Source of the DNA: Dallia pectoralis
Lineage: Eukaryota; Chordata; Actinopteri; Esociformes; Umbridae
Direction of reading: 5' to 3'
DNA: 64,000 nt
Assembly: GCA_029465975.1 (NCBI GenBank)
Contig: CM055756.1
Span: forward strand, 6,420,362 to 6,484,361
Part shown: positions 49,701 through 60,235 of the stretch, piece after piece
Position numbering within the stretch: position 1 is the stretch's first letter
How the letters are laid out: every line of letters starts with the position of its first letter
Program-made: the position numbers and the translations under genes
Notes under the pieces: generated by a model
The model's database searches: none
What the model was told of the DNA's origin: nothing
What the model saw: the letters and a program-made list of their open reading frames with translations, nothing else

Positions 49701-52700
49701 TCTGAAGATCTATAATGTAGATGCAAACAGACCCTGGAAATAAACACAGAGTGCAGGGGTCTACGATACAGCTGTATGGTAAATCACCCCAAGCTTTTTA
49801 AATGTGAGCCTGTAAATGACATTGTTGTAGTGAAATATCTGGCAACACGAGCGAAGAATGTCTTAATGAAGAATCAGAAGAATAAGTCATTCTGGATTCA
49901 GCGTTGGACCTACAGCCACTACGATATGTTTACGGACCTGCGCATCGTTATTCGCCAGGCCTTTTCTACGCAGGTCACAATCCAAATATTCAGCCGCGGG
50001 TACTCTTCACACACCTGTTCGTAGGCCATGAACTTGATAGCAGACTCGGGGGCTATTTTGAGAACGTTGATGGCGTTACCCCTCCAGAGGGCTCGTACCC
50101 CACCCTCCCGGATCATCCCCTTCAGACCGGACCACAGGTTGATTCTGTTAGAACCGGAGCCGTGCACCTACACAGAAAGAGGAGAACACCTTCTGTTTCC
50201 TGTGTAAATGTGCACAGACACAGTTGTTTCGCTTATGTACCGTCGTGTTGCGCGGATACGGTTGCGCTCCGACCGTCGATCGTGTAAGAGTAAACTATAG
50301 TGGTTCACCTGCAGGAAGACCTTGAGCCGGTCGAGGGGAGCGGTTCCTGTCCGCGAAACCGCCCCCGCCATTGCCCCGGAAACCAGCTGCCTCCACACCA
50401 CACCCGAACGGCGCTCTCGCTGGGAAAATTCTGGCGGCACCGTCAGTTGCTCTCCGATGTCAAACATCTGTGACAGACCATAAAGACACGGCCAGGGGTC
50501 AGTGAGATATTTTGACAGATAATTCCATTTAGAGCGATCTTTACTGCTCGTGAAGTCTGATGGAGCTCCCTCATGGCAAAAAGGTAGTTAAAGCATTGGC
50601 AGCGTCATTGACCAGCTTAACTGGTTGAAGTAAATGTACCAATTCAATACATAGATTGTTTACATGTCAATGCACAAGTGCTCAAGGTAGTGATCAAGTG
50701 ACCTACAGTATACAGTACAGGAACACTTTCTTAATATACGTGTATATCCCAGGGGCCTTTTTACACGTTAAAATAATAGAACATGAAGGGTAACGGTACC
50801 TGTGCTGTTCACAGCAAGCCAAATCAGAAGCAGGGAGTAGAGATTGAGGGCTTAAAGACGGTACAGACTAACCAGTGAGTGTTTCCAGTAGTGGGCAATA
50901 CCCTCCATGTTGTGAAGGGGGTTAAACAGGAAGTGATCTCGCCACTCATTCCAGTTGATAGTCATGCTGCCATCTCTGTCCATACTGATAAAACCCACAT
51001 ATAAAGACCAGAGTGAACACAGACACATGGAGCAAGGTGACCACAAACACACACACACACACACACAGACTCACACAAACACACACCTCTGTAGTATTTT
51101 GACAGCGTGTTCTGTTGAGACCTCCAGTCCCAGGTTGTGCAAGGTTTTCTGGATTTCCCCCACATCAATGTGACCTGCAGACACAGTGAATTACTTCTTC
51201 AGTACCTACAGCACATAATTGGAACATTAATAAAAACTGGACATAAACATTTATCGAACAGGATCTGTTCGGCTTAGAGCTCATAATAGATGCACACATG
51301 CACATACACTATTTGGCCACGAGTATGTGGACACCCGAACCAAGACGCCAATATCAGCTATTTATTTGGACATCCTATTCCAAAACCACGGGCATTAATA
51401 TGGAGTTGACACCCTCCCTCCCCCCCACGCCCCTCGCAGCAAAATAGCCGACACTATTCTGGGGAGGCTTTTCACAAGATCTTGGAGAGTCTCCGCGGGA
51501 ATTCGTGCCCAATCAACCAAAGGGGCTTTTGTGAGGTCAGTCACTGATGTTGGACGAGAAGGCCTGGCGTGCAATCACCATTCCAATTCATCCTAAATCC
51601 AGTGGTGGGGTGCTCTACACACCTCCAGCCGACACTTGACATTGCACATAGTGACGTGAGGCACGGGCACAGCTGCTCGACCACGGAAACTCATTTTGTA
51701 AAGCTCCAGACTAAAATCTGGTAATGATGCTGGTTCCAGAGGCTGTTCGGACCTCTGCAGTGAGTGACACACCAGAGGATAGCTATATTGTAACACGGTT
51801 TGCACATCAGCACTCTGTGACCCAGCTCTATAATGTAATGTGGGTGTGGCTACTATGTGAATATTATACAGTTGTTTGTAATAGTATCCAATTGGTCCCC
51901 ATTCATATTACTGTATGTGGATGTACTTGTGTGTGTAACCAGACCATAGGATTATACCTGGATTCAAATACAGGCTTATGGTTCTATTCTATTGATTACT
52001 TTGCGAGCACGAACTACCAATAAACTTCTATTTATAGTGTGGAAGAGTCCGCAACCGACCGTCGTGGTTGTGGTCCAATTTGTGAAAAATGACTCGAAGC
52101 TCATTCTCGCGGGCCCACAGGTACTGAGAGAATTCCTCAAAGTTCAGCAAGCCATCGTTTTTGGTGTCACTCTCACGCACGATCTGCAGGGGTTCAAATG
52201 GCAGGGGTGAAAGGTCAAATAATGTGGGTGGCAGGGGATGAACGGGGGACAGGTTGAGAGTTGTGAAAAGGGGTGAAAGGTGAAAGGTGAGAGCAGAGGA
52301 TAAAAGAAGGAATTAGAGTGTGAGACAATATACAGACTAAATAACAAGGCCTATTCACAAGGTTAGTGGTATAATGTCATCCATGTATTTCTGTGACCTA
52401 AGGAATGTTTCTGAAACCACATTGACAATGTCAAAACCTGCAAACATAAAAAATGTAATAGTACTGTGTTCTCTATCTTTGTTGCTTCATACTATTAGGA
52501 ACGGTAGGATGAAAAGACAATGGAAGAAAAGAGAGAAAAAAGTTAAAACAGAGAAGCTTGGCTACTGTTTCATTATCAGCTTCAAACAAGTGAGCAGTAA
52601 ATTCTCAAGTCACACAAAAATTACTCCAATCTGACATGAACCACTACATGGATGTGTCTGTGCACACAAAATACACGCCATAGCCCCATGCATTGATAGG

Positions 52701-54247
52701 AAAACAAATCCAAAAACCAGGCATACCAGAAAAACAAAGATTTACTCCATACTGAAAAATTTAAAGATTACCGTTAACTTACATGTTCCACAGAAATATA
52801 CAAAAATAACAACGTAAACAAAGATGTATGCCTTTATCGGTGCTATTCCTATAATAATAATGATACAGTCATTTTTTTTAAATTGTACCTTTATTAAACC
52901 AGGTAGGACAATCTAGAAAAATATCATATTTGACTGGGGGAATTTTTAAAGTGGTCTGCACCCTGGCAGCATCTACGGTATGCAGCGGTAATGCCCCTTA
53001 AAATTAGATGGTAGAAATAAACTTTTGGTTATTAAAAGCCAACAGTAAATCTCTAGATATAGTAATGGGATATTTTCACTATATGTCCAGGTACTACAAC
53101 ACCCACTGAAAAATAATATTGTGTAATACAAATTGAGTATGGATCAAATTCCTTGTCATTGGACAATAAAAAATGTCAATCTCTAAATGCTGTCCCAAAT
53201 GATTCAATCAGTAGAGGCCCAATAAACTGTCTACCCAAGTGTACAGAGCCAACAACCACAAGGTGACAAGCTTATTCTGAGAACATTTCTAACAAGCAGT
53301 GATGCTACACCATCGTTCAGATCTCTAATGACACTATACCTTACCAGGTTCTTGTAGTTGATTTGACAATGAGTGCAGCTGGGCTGAGGACAGCCAACAC
53401 TGACCCATTTAATCTGTTCTGGCTATTTTTTATCATGTTCACAGATCATGTTTGCTGGTCAAGTTACGTTTGTGATCATATAAAAGGGTCTTATCAGTGC
53501 AATCGACAAGATAGAATGAAAAACAAGTATTAAATCAAGGAAATGAATGTAGTTATTGATGATAAAAACATAAAAGCATGTTTTGTTGTGATTTAAAAGG
53601 CATTAATACCTGTAACAGATGGCAAGCAATTAGCCACTGCAATTCACAGTGTGCTCTGTATTTTGATTGCATTCTAATTTATTTTAGGAGATCTATGTCA
53701 TTTCAATAAAACATACTTTCAACGTCTAGAGAGACCTGCCCTATATTCTAACTTGATTCAGAACCAACATGCCCCTTTATTTATTTTCCTACAAATAAAT
53801 ATTTTAGACACATATTAAAGTATTTTTTCTCATTGTGTATTGCTTCGAACAATTAAAAGTGTCGGAAGTAATTCCTGCTAAATGTAGAAATATAAAGTAA
53901 TCTGAACTAGTAATACCCAACATACACACATACACACACACACACACACACACAATGAGAAGTCATTAGTCAAAATGTATGTCATTGCCATAAAGGAAAC
54001 CCCCCGTCATCCCTAATTATCTCACCTCCTCCGCGTGACTCAGAAGTAACCCTCTGTTTGCCAGTCCAATCCTCAGCTCATTCACGTCAACTCTACCGTC
54101 TTTATTCAGGTCCAATTGTGCGAACAGTTCGGCCCATCTCTCTAGCGGTTCCGGCTCCTCTGGGTCCGACACAGTCTCGTCTTCTTCTTCTTGCCTCTGG
54201 GCTCGTATCCAACAACCAAAGGGGACTCGAACCCTGCCTTCGCCCAT
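46726..54247 (-). CDS. slc25a23: Calcium-binding mitochondrial ATP-Mg/Pi carrier, SCaMC-3 type
   Basis: Exchanges ATP-Mg for phosphate across the inner mitochondrial membrane under Ca2+ control. Ten exons: 54026-54247, 52060-52183, 51087-51174, 50873-50984, 50309-50467, 50015-50167, 48833-48946, 48466-48633, 47646-47796 and 46726-46907 (1,473 nt, 490 aa; human about 468). The N-terminus has EF-hands LDLNKDGRVDVNEL, SDTKNDGLLNFEEF, LDHNHDGHIDVGEI and MDRDGSMTINWNEW. The C-terminus has three carrier repeats with PLDRLK, PMEVLK and PLALIR signature motifs and ends SISYVVYEHMKKALGVSS. 'SRTGTAPLDRLKVF' and 'GATAQTIIYPMEV' match SLC25A23 better than SLC25A24 or SLC25A25. The start used (54247) is the only in-frame ATG in exon 1; its Kozak context is mediocre (C at -3, G at +4) and the first 30 residues are unlike the human protein, so an upstream exon is possible. 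A CpG-richer block at 54470-54720 with a TATA-like run may be the promoter. Confidence 0.9.
47850..48452 (-). repeat. 16-bp minisatellite filling slc25a23 intron 8
   Basis: About 37 copies of 'acacacactctctcaa', with cttaaa and cttata variants. It reaches within about 15 nt of the exon 8 donor and occupies most of the 669-nt intron. Variant units are interspersed, not sorted, which suggests repeated unequal exchange or conversion. Confidence 0.95.
48757..48822. repeat. Compound CA microsatellite, slc25a23 intron 7
   Basis: Interrupted CA repeat with 'cactcccata' inserts, directly next to the exon 7 donor at 48832. Confidence 0.9.
48957..49192 (-). repeat. 16-bp purine/pyrimidine minisatellite in slc25a23 intron 6
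   Basis: About 14 copies of 'gagacagggaagagga', some with a gatata variant. The array begins about 10 nt upstream of the exon 7 acceptor. In the transcript it reads as a long C/U tract without AG. Confidence 0.95.
51305..51860 (-). mobile_element. Tc1/mariner-like transposon remnant in slc25a23 intron 2
   Basis: Starts 'acactatttggccacgagta' and 'tgtggacaccc', a TIR type common in fish. The minus strand has a transposase fragment with 'MSFRGRAAVPVPHVTMCNVK' and 'CRLEVCRAPHHWI', matching Tc1-type transposase (MxFHGRAA...MCNAKxRLEWC). Internal deletions join distant parts and no frame is intact. It lies between exons 2 and 3 of slc25a23. Confidence 0.8.
52873..52957 (-). mobile_element. SINE tail-like repeat, copy 1
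   Basis: The minus strand reads '...attgtcctacctggtttaat' and 'aaaggtacaattt', a fish SINE 3' tail. The same about 75-bp sequence recurs nearly identically at 56350-56427. Confidence 0.65.
53924..53954. repeat. CA microsatellite
   Basis: About 14 CA units in slc25a23 intron 1, about 70 bp from the exon 1 donor. Confidence 0.95.
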
Positions 54248-55319
54248 GTGAATAAGGGACTTGTTGTGCTCAGTGGATAACAATGTCAAGTGTAGAAAAT
54301 ACTTCTGGGGCACAAATCTAACACAGTCAGATATTTAGAGCCCAAATAGTCGACATTTGCAATGTTATGACCTGTCTCTATGAAGTGGTATCCTTATCCT
54401 TATGATCATGTAGTCTATAATAAAATGCAATAACATGTATCATTAAAATAACTACTGTTCAGGTCGGTTATTGGTCACATCGAATCCGTACGGAGGAAAC
54501 CAGGAGCCGGTCAACACCGACTGGTGCCTCGATCTGTGCCTGTGTTGTAATGTTAATCCCCGTATCCGACAGCCTACATATCTCGTGACATCATCCGCGA
54601 TGCTTAAATCCCATGAATTAGTCTGTGGGTCAGTGGATATTTTCCCTCTGGATGTACAGTAAGTGCCGAGCGCCGACGCGGGTCCAGCTCCAAGCGTGCG
54701 TTATATTATATTATACCGCAGCATCTGACTGTTCCCAGATCTGTGTGCGCCTGATATATGCATAATATCTGTAGTCCGCAGTCTGAGCTCTTTGGACAAT
54801 GTTTCTTTGTGAGAGAGGGTCATGTTTTTATTTAAATGTTTGAAGTTCGACCAGAGATGGTGAAAACATCCCGTACTTTCAGACATACATGCCCATATTA
54901 CTCACTCACTGCAAGAGAAGAACAGGGTTGGTTGGTTGTCTCAAGTGTTGGTTGTTTCACCTCCCGCCCCCTAGAGGGCGCTGTTTCCAAGATGTCGGTA
55001 CCTGCTCTTTCGCATTTGGGGTCGGTGTTTATCCTTATATGATACTTTTATTGATTAGCCACACAGGGGAGAGAGCACTTTTTTATGTTTTTAATAAACA
55101 AAATTGTTCTTTTTGTCTTTGTGGCTTTTATCATGACAGTTTATTTAAAAAAAAAATATTTTCTTTAGTAAATTCAATAAAACTACAAAGTGAGAGAACA
55201 ATTCCCATTCTCCCCATCTCTTCCCCTGACGTTTCGGTCTGGTTGGCTACCTGACACCCCTACCCCCAATTATACACACACACACACACACATATATATA
55301 CACACACACACACACACAC
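54248..55319. other. slc25a23 upstream region
   Basis: Contains a CpG-richer block (54470-54720), a TATA-like run on the minus strand at 54701-54715, and a CTCF-like motif at 54967-54983. No coding exon could be supported. A CA/TA compound microsatellite at 55273-55319 precedes the transposon at 55320. Confidence 0.4.
54967..54983. promoter_or_regulatory. CTCF-like motif upstream of slc25a23
   Basis: 'ccccctagagggcgctg' is a strong match to the CTCF core. It is near-palindromic at the centre, so orientation is uncertain. It lies about 270 bp upstream of the CpG-richer block. Confidence 0.45.
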
Positions 55320-56580
55320 TAGGGTTGCCAACTGTCCCGAATTAGGCGGGACGTCCCGAATTTTGAGCCTAATTAATTTGTCCCGCGCGGGACCTCACTT
55401 GTCCAGTTTTTTTACTACTACGCTGATCTAACCACTGATTCAACATCAGCAGTGCTGAATCTGATCACGACGACACTTGACAGGGCGACACAAGTAAATG
55501 CGCCCTTCGCTAAGCCACGCCCGAAAACCGCCACAGGCCAATCGTGGTTTAGCAACCGTAACTAGGCGCAGGAGGTCTGTCAAGCTTTCCAGCAAGGGAA
55601 ACATCCCAACGCGTTGTGCTTATGGATTGTGTAAATCTGATACCCGATATCCTAAAAGTTTGGACGGGGAGGTGGAATGTTTTACTTTCCCAAAACCTAA
55701 AAACCAAGGGGAGAAATGCCGGGCGTGGACGGAGGCTCACTGACATACTTTAAAATACTCGTGAGTACCCCAATCCGATCGCGGCTCTCCCGGTATTACG
55801 GCAGCTGCTGCTTGCGCTGGGACCTAGGCTTTAGCTTCAATTTTAAAGACGTTATTCTCTAATCGGTTGCATATTATGTCGTGGATATATCCCTAGAATG
55901 CATACTGCAGCCCCTTTTGTCTTGCCCTTTCAGATATTTCACCTGTTCGCCAAAAATGACTAAATATCTCATTGGGAAGGTCTGACACCGGTGCATACAT
56001 ACGGCAATAGACGTGCCAGGCTCGAAAGCTTGACATGCGTAGCAACAGTAACTAAGGAGGGCGTGGCTAAGCGAAGGGTCAATTCCACACACACACATAT
56101 AGAACGTTGTTCAGTCGATAATCGATTTGGCATATGGATAAAACAGCAAATATGTTTAATACTGCAAAAAAGAAAAGACTGTGCAGCTACAATAAAAATT
56201 GGGAAGAAAAAATACATGGATTAAGCCCGTCAGCAGTGACGCAACAAAAGCCTTTTGTACTTTATGTCGCAGGGAATTTTCAGTTGCCCATGGAGGTGAG
56301 AATGACTTGAATAAACATGCTTCCGCAGAAATGCACAAGGCCACATTAGCTAAAAAATTGTACCTTTATTAAACCAGGTAGGACAATCTAGAAAAATACC
56401 ATATTGACTGGGGGAATTTTTAAAGGTGCAAGCAATATCTGTGGATTCTTCGGGGTAACTACTGTGGAAACTGACAAAATAGCGGCAAGCGAAGCCTGAA
56501 TCATACACTGTAGGCTAATTTCGCACAAAACCAGCCCACCTTTTGTCCCTCATTTCATAGTGACAAAGTTGGCAACCCTA
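55320..56580 (+). mobile_element. hAT-like composite element with THAP and zinc-finger fragments
   Basis: Ends are 'tagggttgccaact' and its reverse complement 'agttggcaaccct a', 1,261 bp apart. The flanks are acacacac on both sides, as for an 8-bp hAT target duplication, but they sit in a CA microsatellite so this is not independent proof. Inside, 55498-55743 encodes a THAP-like start (CAYGLCKSDTRYP, then FTFPKPKNQGEKCRAW), and about 56245-56345 encodes a C2-type finger fragment with CTLCRREFSVAHGG and NKHASAEMH, typical of hAT-like transposase N-termini. No long frame survives. An internal inverted repeat (cccttcgctaagccacgccc near 55502 and its complement near 56057) brackets the THAP fragment. 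A SINE tail lies within at 56350-56427. Confidence 0.65.
56350..56427 (-). mobile_element. SINE tail-like repeat, copy 2, nested in the hAT composite
   Basis: Nearly identical to 52873-52957, with one base lost ('accatattgactggggg' against 'atcatatttgactggggg'). Its presence inside the composite shows sequential insertion. Confidence 0.65.
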
Positions 56581-59500
56581 ACACACACACATAAGGACCT
56601 ATTCAGTAGAAGCAGCTGGGTGACATTTAATTAATTCAAATGAATTGTAATGATAATGATTGTATCATTTGAACATTCTCTGCGTTTGCATCATGAAATA
56701 GCGTGGTGGTGTTTGCTGCCACATCCCGGGTTGAACCCATTGACACACGCTGTTATTGGGTGTTAATAGAGTCTAATGGGGTTTGCACATCATGACGCAC
56801 ATCAGGCATGCGTAGGATATGAGAGAGATTATGCGAAGACAATGCGAGGAACGCTCACGATCATGATTGAACACAGCTGTAGAGATGGTCACCTTACACA
56901 CCTGCTGTTTGCCAGAAAGTACTTTGAAGTGGAATATAAGTCTTGCTTTTGGTCTTTTTTATCACTCTGTCCGGCTCAAATAAGCATGGAGGGCATCAGT
57001 GGAACATCTGAGACTCTACTGCTGCTACCCATAACGGCCCTGTCTGAACACCCTTATTACTTTTGACAACAATAAATAAGTAAAATAATAGTGACGTTGC
57101 AATTTTTATTGTCTGAAACGCATTGTGGAATGATATGTGGGTCTAAAGGGTTAAAGTGCTCAATCTGTTTTGTCATTATATTGACGCAGTTGAGTCCGTT
57201 TTTTATGTTATTGGGAGAGAAGATAAAGTAATTTCAATGCTGCCCTCTACCGCACAGGTACTCAATAAGTGAACATACTTCACTATTGAGAAATGCGCAA
57301 AATGAGAAACTACTGAGACTAATTTTGATTGTGACTGTCCCATGGATATTTGCTTAGTATTGCCGCTGCTCTGAAGCAAGCCTAAAACGTCCCACTCACC
57401 CATCGATGACTGGCAACTCATTTGAACATAACAAATTATTTCCACATGGACATTGTTCGTTATTTTCCCAGAACTATTTTGATTCGGTGTCTCCTGTTTT
57501 TCTAAGGAACTGGGCCCACGTTGAAGAGTTATCATCTGAGGCGGATTGATATACACTGGCACCGAGGAATTCTGTAAAATACACAGGCACTCGTTCTCAT
57601 GTACATGTCATCACACATACACACACAAAGGTTGAAAACCCACCTGCCTCTGTTGTTGAACTAGGCTGGATTAGAAAGCTTGTGCATTGTGACAATTGGT
57701 AACCATGTAGGGGTCCTTAGAGTTTGGCCTTCTGCCAATAACGCTGATTAATTAACAATAACACTTTATTGTGAAAGTCTTATTGACTCTTTTGATTTAT
57801 ATGCCAAATATCCTTCCTCCTTTTCCATTCTGTTCACATTACTTTACTATAGGAATGCCTGGAGTTCTTTCTATTTATCTCCCATTATCACATCTCGTTT
57901 AATCTCTCTCCCATTACTCTTGCAATTTTCCAACTCCCTTTCTTGCTTTTATTCTTTTTTCGTTGACCTTGTTGTCAGGGGCACAGAGTAAATAGCTGTC
58001 TGTCCGTGAGCTAGTCTTTGACCACAGCACACCTCTCCACACACTCTAATGACAATGTGGGTTTCTATCCTTCCACCCCACTGGGCTTTACAGCAATGGT
58101 CAGCTGGTATGTGGTCATATACAAATACAGATTAAAACATATCAGTACACACAGACAGGCACACACCACACACAGACGAACAGACACACACTGAACATTT
58201 CAGTTCACACACATATAAAGACATCACACAGTGCTTTTGTTGATTAGCCAACTGTCTGCAGGAGGGTGAAAAGTGTTGATTTTTGAGTTACTAGGGGCAA
58301 CCACTATTCGTACAGATTATTAACAACTGAACAGACACATTGACACACATTCTTCACCACTGCAGTCATCAATATCCCACTAAATCAACAGATTTGTATT
58401 GTACTAACTAGTGTGCTGCGAGTTCCTTTCTTACTATCAACACGACGAACACTGTTCACTGGCATTTTCCCAATAAACATAGAATAATATACTGTGGTGC
58501 TTTGCTATAGCATTCAGAGTATAGGGAAACGTTAATTAATATAAAAGTATATTAATTTAAATTAGAAAAAAAAACATTGTTAACATTTGCATACAGATTT
58601 GTTGTTTGTCTCAATAGGGCATTTGTCCTCCACAAGCTGGTTGGACAGTTTCAGTGCACCGTGGCGTTGATTCTATACAGGTATATGTGACACTATTTAA
58701 CACACCATTCTAGCACAATGTATTTTTTTATTTGGTGTTTCATTTATAGAACCGTATGATCAAACTTGCCCCGGCAATAAACACATGATCAAGCATTACG
58801 GGATATTCATTCCTTTTTTAATTCCTATTAACTCCTGTTTTAATTCAACTCCTGTGTGAAAGAACCACTTCAATTTTCTCAGGAATCTGTAAAAAAAAAA
58901 ATGCACCAAAGACCCGTTTAATAACAGCATTCAATAAGTGGCTCCTATCTGTATTTCCTGCTCTCTGCTATATAATTCCTTCTGATTTATGTCACTCTGG
59001 CCTTTGGCTGTCTTTTCGTCATCACTTATTCCAGAGCCCTCTGAACCTGTGGATGGTCTGTATAACGGGAACCAGGGGAGTTTATCTGAGTGCCTGTAAT
59101 GTTTCTTCATGTTGGTCTGTCACAGGACACTGCAGACTGATGAACTGCAATACAGATTAGAGGAGAGTTAGCACACACACACACACACAGAGACGTGCAC
59201 ATTTATATATGTTTACTTTAAACTACCAGTTTCAGTCACAAACATCAACAATTAATTGCATCTACACTCTGATCTATGTCAATTGTCCATGATGTTGGTC
59301 ATTCTGTATGTTAACATTAAAAAGTATTGTTTTGTCTCTAAGCAAGGCAGCCAATCATAATGACACCCGGTCTGAATAAGAATCATATCTTGGTTAACTT
59401 ATCTGGTAAAATAAGAAAAAGCTCTGCCCCTTGCTGAACTAGGGGCACCCAACCTGAGGGTTGGAATGCACACACTTGGCAGCTAAAAGAGCTAACAGAT

Positions 59501-59829
59501 AATTCACACGAATAGTTCCCCCACGCCTCTATAAAGAGCAGCAGAAGCAGCTATAACATGAGTGGTATGTGGTCTGAGTCAATCACATCCTTAGCATGTG
59601 GACCCTGGAGTGTCGGCTGTATCCCTTGGTTACCAGCGTCTCTGAACACCTGCAACTGTTTCCAAAAGGCCTTATGCCGGGAAGCAGAGGAACAGGTGCT
59701 TTAGTGACGTCAGCCTCATTGACACTGAGAACCTCTGGCGCCAGAAGCGAGGTTGAGGTGGTCACATGAGCGAGGTCCTCAGACACAGACATCACGTCAT
59801 GCCACAGGTGCCTCTCGGGGACCACGCTG
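56581..59829. other. Gene-free DNA between slc25a23 and the CC2D1A-like gene
   Basis: No exon with family similarity was found, including the conserved C-terminal region expected downstream of the CC2D1A-like C2 domain. The minus-strand frame 57203-57562 is open but unrecognised. A CTCF-like motif lies at 57239-57255 (minus). Short CA runs occur at about 59174-59190. Confidence 0.35.
57239..57255 (-). promoter_or_regulatory. CTCF-like motif
   Basis: The minus strand reads 'gtgcggtagagggcagc', a fair match to the CTCF core. This is a motif match only. Confidence 0.35.
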
Positions 59830-60201
59830 TTAGCCTGAGAGGTTACTCTGTCCAGCTGACACGAGAGAACTGGTTTCTTGGGTGCGAACATTCCAATTCT
59901 CAGGTTGTCTGTCCCTTGTGCAGCAACAACGGAAAACCAGTAGGAGCTGAGCTCCCTCTAGGGGGCGGAACTCTAAGAAATAGAACAACCGGCCATACAA
60001 ACAGACATTGAATAATGCGAAATCCTGCGCTCCCTTCACAATCAGGAAGATTAGACTACAGAGAACAAGTCATGAAAATGACTAGAATTCAATCCCAACA
60101 CAAATAACACATAGCCTATTGCTTGTCTTGAACATTTTAATTTGTCAACTGCTGGTTTCATGCTATTTTACAGAAACTGATATAACAAATATTCATCAGC
60201 C

Positions 60202-60235
<34 letters not shown>

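Noticed and set aside
49776..50287. Plus-strand ORFs overlapping slc25a23 exons
   Set aside because: They are antisense shadows of exon 50015-50167 and its flanks.
54185..54245. B-box-like 'ggttcgagtcccc' on the minus strand suggesting a tRNA
   Set aside because: The T-stem does not pair fully, no matching A box or acceptor stem is seen, and the segment is part of slc25a23 exon 1.
57203..57562. 119-codon minus-strand ORF as the missing C-terminal exon of the CC2D1A-like gene
   Set aside because: No similarity to the conserved C-terminal helix, and no convincing acceptor in phase.
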